Assembly (NCBI RefSeq): GCF_003443535.1
Contig: NZ_CP031946.1
Coordinates: 372,001 to 436,000 of the forward strand
Length of the DNA stretch: 64,000 bases
Direction: 5' to 3'
Source: Ruegeria sp. AD91A
GTDB taxonomy: Bacteria > Pseudomonadota > Alphaproteobacteria > Rhodobacterales > Rhodobacteraceae
The notes under the pieces were generated by a model that saw only the letters and a program-made list of their open reading frames with translations, was not told the origin of the DNA and did no database searches. Shown here in pieces: positions 17,823-26,307 of the stretch. The first letter of the stretch is position 1. Each line of letters opens with the position of its first letter. Position numbers and translations under genes: made by a program.

Positions 17823-18822
17823 AGCGAATCCTCGGGTCCAGAATGCCATAGAGAACGTCCGCGATCAGGTTGAACAGGACGATCAACACGGCAAAGATGA
17901 AGGTCAGGGTTTGCACCATGGGCAGGTCGTTTGCCTGAATTGCCCCGATCAGCAACTGACCGATACCATTCACCTTGAACACCTGTTCGGTGATGATGGC
18001 GCCACCGAAGATAGCCGGGATACCCAGCGCAATAACCGTCACCACGGGGATCATCGAGTTCCGCAGCACATGGACCATGACCACCGTGTATTCGCTCAGG
18101 CCTTTGGCGCGGGCGGTTCGGACGTAATCCTGATTGAGATTGTCCAGCATCGAGGCGCGCATGAACCGGCTGAGCTGCGCCGTGATTTGCAGGGCCAGAA
18201 CCATGACGGGCATGATCATCTGTTTTAGCTGCAGCATGAAGCTGTCCCAACTGTTGACCACAAGCGTGGTGTCATAGATCGACGGGAACCAGCCCAGTTG
18301 GACCGAGAAGATCACGATCACCAGCACACCCGAAAAGAAGGGCGGGACAGAAAAACCGACCATCGACACGAAAGTACCCATCTGGTCAAACCAGGAATAC
18401 TGACGATAAGCCGAATAGATACCGATAGGCAGGGCGATCAGGATAGCGACCACGTATGCGGTGCCGACAACCCACAGGGTCTGGGGAATCCGCTGAACGA
18501 CGATGTCCATGACAGGCGAACGGGTCTGCCAGGATATCACGCGCAGGTCGCCTTCGGAAAAGGTTGTACCGAACATCGAGTCGATCAGAACCTGCGGTTC
18601 GATCCAGAAGAACTGCACGATCCACTTCCAGAACCGGATATGCATCGGCTGGCCGAGGCCAAGCGCCTCGCGCATCTTTTCTTTGACTTCGGGGGGAACG
18701 GTGAGCGGAACCTGCGCCATCGGATCGCCGGGTGCGAGTTCGAGGAGCAGGAAGATGACGAGGCTGATGAACAGCAGTGTTGGAACCGCCAGCACCAGTC
18801 GTCTGATTGTAAAATTAAGCAT
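17815..18822 (-). CDS. Peptide/nickel-type ABC transporter permease (DppB-like)
   Basis: A 335-residue permease with the B-subunit layout: a first helix right at the N-terminus (RRLVLAVPTLLFISLVIFLL), the periplasmic LAPGDPM motif, a long loop, then five more helices and the ATPase-contact loop YVRTARAKGLSEYTVVMVHV. It ends DPRIRYD, as is usual. The gene is separated from the binding protein by 94 bases that contain a strong hairpin, and is translationally coupled to the next permease by an overlap. Confidence 0.92.
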   Translation of the reverse strand: MLNFTIRRLVLAVPTLLFISLVIFLLLELAPGDPMAQVPLTVPPEVKEKMREALGLGQPMHIRFWKWIVQFFWIEPQVLIDSMFGTTFSEGDLRVISWQTRSPVMDIVVQRIPQTLWVVGTAYVVAILIALPIGIYSAYRQYSWFDQMGTFVSMVGFSVPPFFSGVLVIVIFSVQLGWFPSIYDTTLVVNSWDSFMLQLKQMIMPVMVLALQITAQLSRFMRASMLDNLNQDYVRTARAKGLSEYTVVMVHVLRNSMIPVVTVIALGIPAIFGGAIITEQVFKVNGIGQLLIGAIQANDLPMVQTLTFIFAVLIVLFNLIADVLYGILDPRIRYD

Positions 18823-18870
18823 TAAGAGGCGCCTTTATATGCGTCTTCTTGTTGGGGTGGTATGCAAATG

Positions 18871-18900
18871 ACCGCGCCCCGATAACGATCGGGGCGCGGT
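18871..18900 (-). terminator. Intercistronic stem-loop between the binding protein and permease genes
   Basis: A 13-bp perfect stem ACCGCGCCCCGAT/ATCGGGGCGCGGT with a 4-base loop starts 17 bases after the stop of the binding protein gene. On the minus strand no T run follows, so it is more likely a partial terminator or a 3'-end protector that lets the binding protein be made in excess over the permeases. Confidence 0.65.
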
Positions 18901-18916
18901 TTTGCAAGGTCAGGGC

Positions 18917-20623
18917 TTAGGAACCGGTCTTGCGGTACCAGTCCGCAATGTTCCACAGCTCGCTGTCCCAAACGTTCAGGACAACGCCACCCAGGGTGTT
19001 TGCGTGCGCCGACAGACGACCACGGTGAACCAGCGGGATCATGCCACCGTTTTCAACCATGATGTCGTTCAGCTTTTTCGCGATCTCGGCACGTTGCTCA
19101 AGACCCGCAGTTTCAGCCAGCTGACCGTGCAGCTTGTCGAACTCTTCGTTGCAGAAGCGGCTGATGTTTTCACCCTGCCACTGGGTCTCGGGGCGAGGTG
19201 CCTTATCGCACAGGCCGTTGCCCAGATAGGACTGCGGGTCGGTGCCGTTGAAGGTGTTGGCGTACATCTCAACGTCAGCATAGAACTTCTGGAAGGTGTC
19301 AGGCGAGCCCGGGTCACCACCGAAGAAGACCGACGCGTTGATGTTGCGCAGTTCGGATTCGATACCGATCTGGCTCCACCACTCCTTGATCAGCGCCTGG
19401 AAGTCCTGACGGACAGCGTTGGTCGAGGTCTGGTAGACGATTTTCAAAGGAACACCGTCTTTTTCGCGAACGCCGTCGCCATCGGTATCCACGATACCCG
19501 CATCATCCAACAGCTTTTTCGCGCCTTCGATATCCTGCGTGTCGCAGGTCATCGAGGTCGAGTTGAACGCGGCAGGCGCCGGAACCCAGTTGCAGGTCAC
19601 TTTACCAGCCTGACCATAGCCGATCTCCACCAGCAGCGGACGGTCGATGGCCATGGACATGGCTTTGTAAACGGCCGGATCCTTCAGGAACGGGTGCGGG
19701 TGCTTTGCGGTCGAACGCTCGCCTTCCGGCAGGTCGGGCGACGGGTTGGTCTGGTTCATCATGATACGCTCGACCAGCGGGCCGAAGCCTGCAACCGGCG
19801 TACCTTTGCCACCTTCCTGCATCTGTGCGATCACTTCAGGCGCCAACTGAAGGTTCCAGGCATAGTCAAATTCACCGGTTTCCATGACGGCACGACCAGC
19901 AGCAGTTGCGTCACCACCGCCCTTGAAGGTCACAGTCGCAAAGGCCGGTTTGGCCGGGTCACGATAATTGTCATTTGCCTTGAATGTAATCACGTCGTTC
20001 GGTTTGAACTCGGTGACGACAAATGGGCCGGTTCCGATGGGGTTGAAGTTCTGGTCGGTGCATTCAGGCGCTTTCGCACCAAGGCAATCGGCGAACTGTG
20101 CGGCCTGAATGATCGGGCTTTCGCCGCCGACAAACGGGCCATAGGGGAACGGTGTTGGCTTGTCGAAGGTAACTTTAACGGTCAGGTCATCAACAGCTTC
20201 GACCGAGGTGACGCCTTCGAACTTTGTCACCTGCGCGCAGCCACCTTCCGGGTGCATACAGTAATCGGCGGTGAACTTCACGTCAGCGGCGGTGAACGCA
20301 GAGCCGTCCGACCATTTGATTCCCGGCGTGATTTTCCATGTGATCGACGTCAGATCTTCGCTGACACCGCCATTTTCCACGGTCGGAATCTCGGATGCCA
20401 GATACGGCACCATGTTGCCGTCCTGATCGTAGCGGGCCAGAGGCTCGATCACCAGCGAAGCTGATTCCACGTCTTTCGTGCCGCCAGACAGGAACGGGTT
20501 CAGGATCGACGGAGCCTGCCAATAGATGATGCTGACATTGCCGTCCGAACCGCGCTCGGCAAAGGCCGCGGGGGCCATTGCCGTGCTTGCGATCGCACCA
20601 AGCAAAAGGGTTTTGATTTTCAT
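18917..20623 (-). CDS. ABC transporter substrate-binding protein, peptide type
   Basis: A 568-residue periplasmic binding protein of the DppA/OppA cluster. Residues 1-22 form a signal peptide ending in AFA. Family landmarks include SIIYWQAPSILNPFL, the entry motif ITWKITPGIKWSDGSAFTAADVKF, FNPIGTGPFVVTEFKPND and the C-terminal MIPLVHRGRLSAHAN. Several paired Cys fit a periplasmic location. An Asp-rich loop DTDGDGVREKDG may bind calcium. It is the first gene of the minus-strand transporter operon, has a GGGAGTG ribosome site and faces the ATPase gene. Neighbouring deacylase genes suggest acylated amino acids or small peptides as ligands; this is inference. Confidence 0.92.
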   Translation of the reverse strand: MKIKTLLLGAIASTAMAPAAFAERGSDGNVSIIYWQAPSILNPFLSGGTKDVESASLVIEPLARYDQDGNMVPYLASEIPTVENGGVSEDLTSITWKITPGIKWSDGSAFTAADVKFTADYCMHPEGGCAQVTKFEGVTSVEAVDDLTVKVTFDKPTPFPYGPFVGGESPIIQAAQFADCLGAKAPECTDQNFNPIGTGPFVVTEFKPNDVITFKANDNYRDPAKPAFATVTFKGGGDATAAGRAVMETGEFDYAWNLQLAPEVIAQMQEGGKGTPVAGFGPLVERIMMNQTNPSPDLPEGERSTAKHPHPFLKDPAVYKAMSMAIDRPLLVEIGYGQAGKVTCNWVPAPAAFNSTSMTCDTQDIEGAKKLLDDAGIVDTDGDGVREKDGVPLKIVYQTSTNAVRQDFQALIKEWWSQIGIESELRNINASVFFGGDPGSPDTFQKFYADVEMYANTFNGTDPQSYLGNGLCDKAPRPETQWQGENISRFCNEEFDKLHGQLAETAGLEQRAEIAKKLNDIMVENGGMIPLVHRGRLSAHANTLGGVVLNVWDSELWNIADWYRKTGS

Positions 20624-20640
20624 AAGTCACTCCCGAATTG

Positions 20641-20736
20641 GACACGTTCGTGTCTCGATTATCTCCGCAAGGCCTGCGGGTTTGGCGTTGCCGTCTTGGG
20701 TTAAGGCTTTGACTAGCAAAGATAATAGCGCTAACG
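20641..20736. promoter_or_regulatory. Divergent control region of the peptide transporter
   Basis: The 285-base gap 20624-20908 separates the binding protein from the ATPase gene. It holds GACACG-TT-CGTGTC (20641-20654), just upstream of the ribosome site of the binding protein, and a palindromic core TAGCGCTA (20726-20733) in AATAGCGCTAAC, which resembles LacI-family operators. A weak plus-strand promoter TTGACT starts at 20836. No regulator gene is adjacent. Confidence 0.35.
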
Positions 20737-20908
20737 GTTTCCGTTGGCACTGCCGCCCCAAGCCGGTTACGTTGGGTATCGAAACAGAACTTGAGAAAAA
20801 TGCAAGTGGTGCCGTCGCGAAAATGTGTAATGGGTTTGACTTTTCCCAGTGGCCCGCCGTAGCGTTCGGCATTCAGAACAAGAATAACGTCGTCAAGGGA
20901 GCGCGCAC

Positions 20909-22729
20909 GTGCTGGATCAGCCTATTGCTCAAATCAGAAAACTACGGGTGGAGTTTCAGACGAAGGACGGTCCTGTTGTCGGCGTTGAGGACGTTTCGTT
21001 CGAGGTCAAACCAGGCGAAACCGTTTGTATCGTTGGCGAATCGGGCTCGGGAAAGTCGGTTTCGTCATTGTCTTTGATGCGGCTGGTCGAGTTCGGTGGC
21101 GGCAAAATCGCGGGCGGAGAGCTGCTGTTTGATCGTCGCGATGGCGAAGAAGTGGACCTGGCCAAGGTCGATCAGGATCTGATGAAACAGATTCGCGGCA
21201 ATGAAATCGGGATGATCTTTCAGGAGCCGATGACCGCCCTGAACCCCGTTTTCACCGTTGGTCGCCAGTTGACCGAAGGACTGCGTATCCACAAGGAAAT
21301 GTCGAAGTCACAGGCAGAAGCGCGGGCGCTTGAATTGTTGCGCCAGGTTCGCATACCTGAGCCTGAGCGCCGCCTGAAACAGTATCCGCACGAGCTGTCG
21401 GGCGGGATGCGTCAACGCGTTGTCATTGCGATGGCTATGGCCTGTGAGCCGCGCCTGCTGATCGCCGACGAACCCACCACAGCGCTTGACGTGACCATTC
21501 AGGCCGAAATTCTCGCGCTGATGGACCGTCTCAAGCGGGAAACCGGCACGGCTGTGATGTTCATCACCCACGATATGGCTGTGGTTGCCCAGATGGCCGA
21601 CCGTGTCGTCGTCATGTACCGCGGCAACAAGGTCGAAGAAGGCACCGTCAAAGAAATCTTTGAAAACCCGCAGCACGACTATACTAAAGCCTTGCTGGCC
21701 GCGGTGCCGAAACTGGGCGAGATGCAAGGTAAATTTGCGCCCGAGCCGATGAAACTGCTGGGGGTCGAAGGGCAGAATATTGCACCGATCCCGGGCACAG
21801 ACGAGGTTCTTCTGACCGTCAAGAACCTGACGACCCGGTTCCCGGTCAAAGGCGGGCTTTTGCGGCGCACGATCTCGAACGTTCATGCGGTCGAGGATGT
21901 CTCGTTCACACTGAACAAAGGTCAAACGCTCAGTCTTGTCGGCGAATCCGGGTGCGGCAAGTCTTCGGCGGGGCGCTCGATCCTGCGACTGGTCGAGCCT
22001 CTGGCGGGCGAGATTGATATGGACGGTGTTGATATCATGAAGCTTGATCCGTCTGGCTTGCGCAAGGCGCGGCTGGACATGCAGATGATCTTTCAGGATC
22101 CGTTCGCCTCGCTGAACCCGCAGATGCAGCTGGTCGATCAGGTGGCCGAGCCGATGCGCAACTATGGCGTGGCATCGGGATCGGAACTGCAGGACCGCGT
22201 GGCGCAACTGTTCGACAAGGTGCAACTGCCGCGCAGCTTCATGCGTCGGTTCCCGCATGAAATGTCGGGCGGTCAGCGGCAGCGGATTGCCATCGCGCGG
22301 GCTCTGGCCCTGAACCCCAAGCTTATCATCGCGGATGAGGCGGTTTCGGCCCTCGACGTGTCGGTGCAGGCGCAGGTTTTGAACCTGATGATGGAATTGC
22401 AGTCCGAACTGGGCTTGTCTTATCTGTTCATCAGTCACGATATGGCCGTGGTTGAAAGGGTTAGCCATTATGTCGGGGTCATGTATCTGGGTCGAATTGT
22501 CGAACTTGGGCCCCGGGCGCGGGTATTCGAGAACCCGCAGCATCCCTATACACAGGCGCTGATGAAGGCGGTTCCGATTGCGGACCCGAACAAGCGGAAA
22601 TCGGAAAAGGATCTGAATTTCAAACCGATCCCATCTCCGATTCATCCCACTGACTACACGCCGGAACCTTCGCAATATCGAGAGGTTGAGGCCGGGCACT
22701 TCATTCTGACCACCGACAGCGGGTATTGA
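20909..22729 (+). CDS. Fused double-ATPase ABC transporter protein (DppD-DppF type)
   Basis: A 606-residue protein with two complete nucleotide-binding domains, equivalent to DppD and DppF joined, as in GsiA/YejF. The first has Walker A GESGSGKS at 43-50, signature LSGGMRQR and Walker B LLIADEPTTALD. The second has Walker A GESGCGKS near 345-352, signature MSGGQRQR and Walker B LIIADEAVSALD. The LPRSFMRRFPHE stretch and YTKALLAAVP/YTQALMKAVP ends are typical. It starts at GTG behind an AAGGGA site. It powers, by position and type, the divergent permease pair. Confidence 0.93.
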   Translation: MLDQPIAQIRKLRVEFQTKDGPVVGVEDVSFEVKPGETVCIVGESGSGKSVSSLSLMRLVEFGGGKIAGGELLFDRRDGEEVDLAKVDQDLMKQIRGNEIGMIFQEPMTALNPVFTVGRQLTEGLRIHKEMSKSQAEARALELLRQVRIPEPERRLKQYPHELSGGMRQRVVIAMAMACEPRLLIADEPTTALDVTIQAEILALMDRLKRETGTAVMFITHDMAVVAQMADRVVVMYRGNKVEEGTVKEIFENPQHDYTKALLAAVPKLGEMQGKFAPEPMKLLGVEGQNIAPIPGTDEVLLTVKNLTTRFPVKGGLLRRTISNVHAVEDVSFTLNKGQTLSLVGESGCGKSSAGRSILRLVEPLAGEIDMDGVDIMKLDPSGLRKARLDMQMIFQDPFASLNPQMQLVDQVAEPMRNYGVASGSELQDRVAQLFDKVQLPRSFMRRFPHEMSGGQRQRIAIARALALNPKLIIADEAVSALDVSVQAQVLNLMMELQSELGLSYLFISHDMAVVERVSHYVGVMYLGRIVELGPRARVFENPQHPYTQALMKAVPIADPNKRKSEKDLNFKPIPSPIHPTDYTPEPSQYREVEAGHFILTTDSGY

Positions 22730-22734
22730 CCCCA

Positions 22735-23904
22735 ATGGCGAAACGCTTGACGCCGCTTGAGATCATGACAAAGCTGATCTCATTTCCGACCGTAAGCCGT
22801 GACACCAATCTGCCGCTGGTGGATTGGGTTGAGGAATATCTGCAAGGTCATGGAATCGCACCCCATCGGTGGCCGGACCCGGATCAACCGCACAAGGCTG
22901 CAATTTTTGCGCATGTGGGTCCGATGGAAGAGGGTGCGCTGGTTCTGTCCGGGCATACGGATGTCGTGCCGATCGAAGGGCAGCCTTGGGATTCCGATCC
23001 GTTCACGGTGACCGAGAAGGACGGCAAGTATTTCGGTCGCGGCACCTGCGACATGAAGGGTTTTGACGCTCTGGCGATCTGGGCTCTGGTCGAGGCGCAT
23101 TACGCTGAAATAAAGCGGCCGCTGCAACTTGCGCTCAGCTTTGACGAAGAGGTCGGATGCACCGGTGCGCCGCCCATGATTGAGGCAATGCAACAGGTCT
23201 TGCCCAAGGGATCAGCAGTGATCGTGGGTGAGCCGTCAATGATGCAGGCTGTGACGGGGCACAAGGGCGGGTTCGGCTTTGATACTCACATCGTGGGGTT
23301 CGAAGTGCACAGTTCGATCATGCATACCGGCGTGAATGCGATCATGGCGGCGGCACCTCTGATCGACTGGGCAAATCACAGAAATGCCGAAAGCATGGCC
23401 GCTGAGCCGAGCGAAATCGCGGTCGTATTTGACCCGCCGTGGACAACCTGTCATGTCGGAATGATAGAAGGCGGGACAGCCCACAACATCACTGCCAAAG
23501 ACTGTCGGTTCATGATGGATTTCCGCACAGTGCCGGATGAGTCAAAGGCGCAATGGCAGGACGCGTATTTTCAGCAGGTCCGCGCGGCCGAGGCACGGAT
23601 GCAGGCTGTCCACCCTGAAACACGCATCGAACTGAAGGAACATTTTTCAATTCCGGGACTGGTGCCTGAACGGGACGGAGAAGCGGAAGCTTTAGTGCGT
23701 ACGCTGACCGGGGATAACGCAAGCCACGTTGTCAGCTACGGGACAGAGGCGGGGCAGTTTCAGGAGGCCGGGTATTCAGCCGTGATTTGCGGTCCTGGTG
23801 ATATTGCGCAGGCTCATCAGCCGAACGAGTTCATATCGATCGCGCAGTTCGATGCGGGGCACAAGTTTATGCAACGACTGGTTGAAAAGCTCGGCGCGGC
23901 GTAA
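22735..23904 (+). CDS. argE: Acetylornithine deacetylase-like M20 peptidase
   Basis: A 389-residue metallohydrolase of the M20/ArgE group that removes the acyl group from an N-acyl amino acid. The two-zinc site is indicated by LSGHTDVVP, GRGTCDMKGFDA, DEEVGCTGA, GEPSMM and the final CGPGDIAQAHQPNEF. A TTG at 22726 overlaps the previous stop, but the ATG at 22735 gives the usual ArgE N-terminus and is preferred. Being in an uptake operon, it may serve catabolism of acylated amino acids rather than arginine synthesis, so the symbol is a family name only. Three related amidohydrolases follow. Confidence 0.88.
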   Translation: MAKRLTPLEIMTKLISFPTVSRDTNLPLVDWVEEYLQGHGIAPHRWPDPDQPHKAAIFAHVGPMEEGALVLSGHTDVVPIEGQPWDSDPFTVTEKDGKYFGRGTCDMKGFDALAIWALVEAHYAEIKRPLQLALSFDEEVGCTGAPPMIEAMQQVLPKGSAVIVGEPSMMQAVTGHKGGFGFDTHIVGFEVHSSIMHTGVNAIMAAAPLIDWANHRNAESMAAEPSEIAVVFDPPWTTCHVGMIEGGTAHNITAKDCRFMMDFRTVPDESKAQWQDAYFQQVRAAEARMQAVHPETRIELKEHFSIPGLVPERDGEAEALVRTLTGDNASHVVSYGTEAGQFQEAGYSAVICGPGDIAQAHQPNEFISIAQFDAGHKFMQRLVEKLGAA

Positions 23905-23944
23905 GATTCAACATAGCATCAATTGTTCAGAGGAAGGTCTTGAG

Positions 23945-25111
23945 ATGCCTGTCAAAAACAGACTTGCAGAAATGCACGGCGATATTGCCGCGTGGCGCCG
24001 CCACCTGCATGCGCATCCTGAATTGATGTATGACGTGCACGAAACCGCTGCTTTTGTCGTCGAGCGCCTCAAGGAGTTTGGTGTTGATGAGATCACTCCG
24101 GGAATTGGCAAGACCGGTGTCGTGGCCGTTATCCGCGGGCGGCAGGACACGACCGGGCGCGTAATCGGACTGCGCGCAGATATGGACGCACTGCCGATCG
24201 AAGAGGCGACTGGGCTGGACTATGCTTCTACCGTTTCGGGCAAGATGCACGCCTGCGGGCATGACGGGCATACCTCGATGCTGCTTGGGGCCGCCCAGTA
24301 CCTGGCTGAAACCCGAAACTTCGATGGCACTGTTGTTCTGATTTTTCAGCCCGCAGAAGAAGGCGGTGCAGGCGGTCTGGCCATGTGTCGGGACGGCCTG
24401 ATGGAACGCTGGGGCATTGATGAGGTCTATGGCATGCACAATATGCCGGGGTTGCCAGTGGGCGAGTTCGCGATCCGACCCGGCGCATTGTTGGCCTCAT
24501 CTGATGAGTTCGAAATCACGATCACCGGCAAGGGCGGACACGCCGCCGCACCGCATGACGCGGTAGACACGACTTTGGTGGCCTCGCATATTGTCGTGTC
24601 GTTGCAATCGGTTGTGGCGCGCACCGTCGATCCGATCAAACGCGTCGTCCTGACCGTGGGCACGTTCGAAACGGACAGCGTCGCGTCGAACGTGATCGCG
24701 CACACCGTCCGTTTGCAGGGGACCGTCCGGACACTCGACCCAGAATACCGCACGATAGCAGAAGAGCGCGTGCGCAGGATCGCCGAGGATACGGCCTCGG
24801 CCTTTGGAGCGAAGGCGGAAGTTGTCTGGACGCCGGGGTATCCTGTGACGGTAAATTCCGAGACAGAGACAACATACGCTGCCGAGGCAGCCGAGGCCGT
24901 CGCGGGCAAGGTCAATGACAACACTGATCCGATCATGCCCTCGGAAGATTTCGCCTACATGCTTGAAGAACGGCCCGGAGCCTACATCTTTATCGGGAAC
25001 GGGGACACGGCCATGTGCCATCACCCGGAATACAACTTTGACGACGACGCGATTCCCGCCGGCTGTAGCTGGTTTGCCGAGATCGTGGAACGACGATTGC
25101 GCGTCGCTTAA
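23945..25111 (+). CDS. M20-family amidohydrolase, hippurate hydrolase-like (copy 1)
   Basis: A 388-residue zinc amidohydrolase of the hippuricase/IAA-amino-acid hydrolase group, which splits N-acyl or N-aroyl amino acids. Metal ligands lie in MHACGHDGHTSM, PAEEGGAGG, YGMHNMPG and the terminal HHPEYNFDDDAIPAG. The small dimerisation lid runs from about residues 185 to 300. I start at the ATG behind GAGGAAGG; the frame is open 49 codons upstream inside argE. It is the most divergent of three tandem copies, for example having VDEITPGIGKTGVVAVI where the other two have CDEVVTGIGRTGVVGVI. Confidence 0.92.
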   Translation: MPVKNRLAEMHGDIAAWRRHLHAHPELMYDVHETAAFVVERLKEFGVDEITPGIGKTGVVAVIRGRQDTTGRVIGLRADMDALPIEEATGLDYASTVSGKMHACGHDGHTSMLLGAAQYLAETRNFDGTVVLIFQPAEEGGAGGLAMCRDGLMERWGIDEVYGMHNMPGLPVGEFAIRPGALLASSDEFEITITGKGGHAAAPHDAVDTTLVASHIVVSLQSVVARTVDPIKRVVLTVGTFETDSVASNVIAHTVRLQGTVRTLDPEYRTIAEERVRRIAEDTASAFGAKAEVVWTPGYPVTVNSETETTYAAEAAEAVAGKVNDNTDPIMPSEDFAYMLEERPGAYIFIGNGDTAMCHHPEYNFDDDAIPAGCSWFAEIVERRLRVA

Positions 25112-25126
25112 ATCAGGGAGAATGCC

Positions 25127-26290
25127 ATGCCGATCAAAAACCGCCTCGCAGAGATGCACGAAGAGATCACAGGTTGGCGGCGTGACATTCACCAACATCC
25201 GGAAATCCTGTACGACACGCACCGCACCAGTGCACTGGTGGCCGACAAACTGAAGGAATTCGGCTGTGACGAGGTCGTAACCGGCATCGGGCGTACCGGC
25301 GTGGTCGGGGTTATTCGCGGCAAAAGCGACACGCAGGGCCGCGTGATTGGTTTGCGGGCCGATATGGATGCCCTGCCGATGCAGGAACAGACCGGGCTGG
25401 ACTATGCCTCGAAAACACCAAATGCGATGCATGCCTGCGGGCATGACGGGCATACTGCCATGGTCTTGGGAGCGGCTAAGTACCTGTCTGAGACGCGCAA
25501 TTTCGATGGCACCGCAATCGTGATCTTTCAGCCCGCCGAAGAGGGCGGGAATGGCGCAGAGGCCATGTGCAAGGACGGTCTGATGGACCGGTTTGGCATT
25601 CAGGAAGTTTACGCGATGCACAATGTGCCGGGCGTGGCGACCGGGCAATTCGCAATCCGCTCAGGCCCGTTGCTGGCGGCGGCGGACGAGATTGACATCC
25701 ATCTTGAAGGGCGCGGAGGCCACGCGGCAAAACCCCATGAGACGGTCGATACAACCGTGATGCTGTCGCAACTGATTGTCGCGTTGCAGACGATCGTGTC
25801 GCGCAATGCGGACCCGATCCTGCAAACCGTGTTGTCCGTGACCTCGGTCGAGACGTCCTCGAAAGCGTTCAACGTGATCCCGCAATCGGCGCAGATACGC
25901 GGTACCGTGCGGACCCATTCCAACGAGATGCGTGATCTGATCGAACAGCGCCTCAAAGAGGTCGCCGAAGGGATTGCAGGAACATTCGGTGGTTCCGTGA
26001 ACGTCAACTACACGCGTGGCGTGCCGGTGACGATCAACGCCGAAACTCAAACGGGATATGCGGCAGAAGCCGCGGTCTCGGTCGGGGGCAGCTGCATCGA
26101 GGCACCGATGGTGATGGGGGGTGAGGATTTCTCGTTCATGCTGGAGGAACGGCCCGGAGCCTTTATCGTTCTGGGCAACGGTGACAGCGCCGGGTTGCAC
26201 CACCCCGAATACAACTTCAACGACGAGATCATCCCGATCGGATGTTCGTGGTTTGCAGAAATGGTCGAGCGCCGGATGCCGGCGGCTTGA
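25127..26290 (+). CDS. M20-family amidohydrolase, hippurate hydrolase-like (copy 2)
   Basis: A 387-residue paralogue of the preceding gene, 15 bases downstream and with the same N-terminal PIKNRLAEMHEEI start. The zinc motifs are intact: MHACGHDGHTAM, PAEEGGNGA, YAMHNVPG and LHHPEYNFNDEIIP. It is more like copy 3 than copy 1, sharing THRTSA, KLKEFGCDEVVTGIGRTGVV and the ETSSKAFNVIPQ stretch. The catalytic set is complete, so all copies should be active. Differences cluster in the substrate-side segments (for example IHLEGRGGHAAKPHETVDTTVMLSQ...), which suggests the copies split a range of acyl amino acids. Confidence 0.93.
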   Translation: MPIKNRLAEMHEEITGWRRDIHQHPEILYDTHRTSALVADKLKEFGCDEVVTGIGRTGVVGVIRGKSDTQGRVIGLRADMDALPMQEQTGLDYASKTPNAMHACGHDGHTAMVLGAAKYLSETRNFDGTAIVIFQPAEEGGNGAEAMCKDGLMDRFGIQEVYAMHNVPGVATGQFAIRSGPLLAAADEIDIHLEGRGGHAAKPHETVDTTVMLSQLIVALQTIVSRNADPILQTVLSVTSVETSSKAFNVIPQSAQIRGTVRTHSNEMRDLIEQRLKEVAEGIAGTFGGSVNVNYTRGVPVTINAETQTGYAAEAAVSVGGSCIEAPMVMGGEDFSFMLEERPGAFIVLGNGDSAGLHHPEYNFNDEIIPIGCSWFAEMVERRMPAA

Positions 26291-26307
26291 ATTAGGAGAG
26301 AGAAGAT

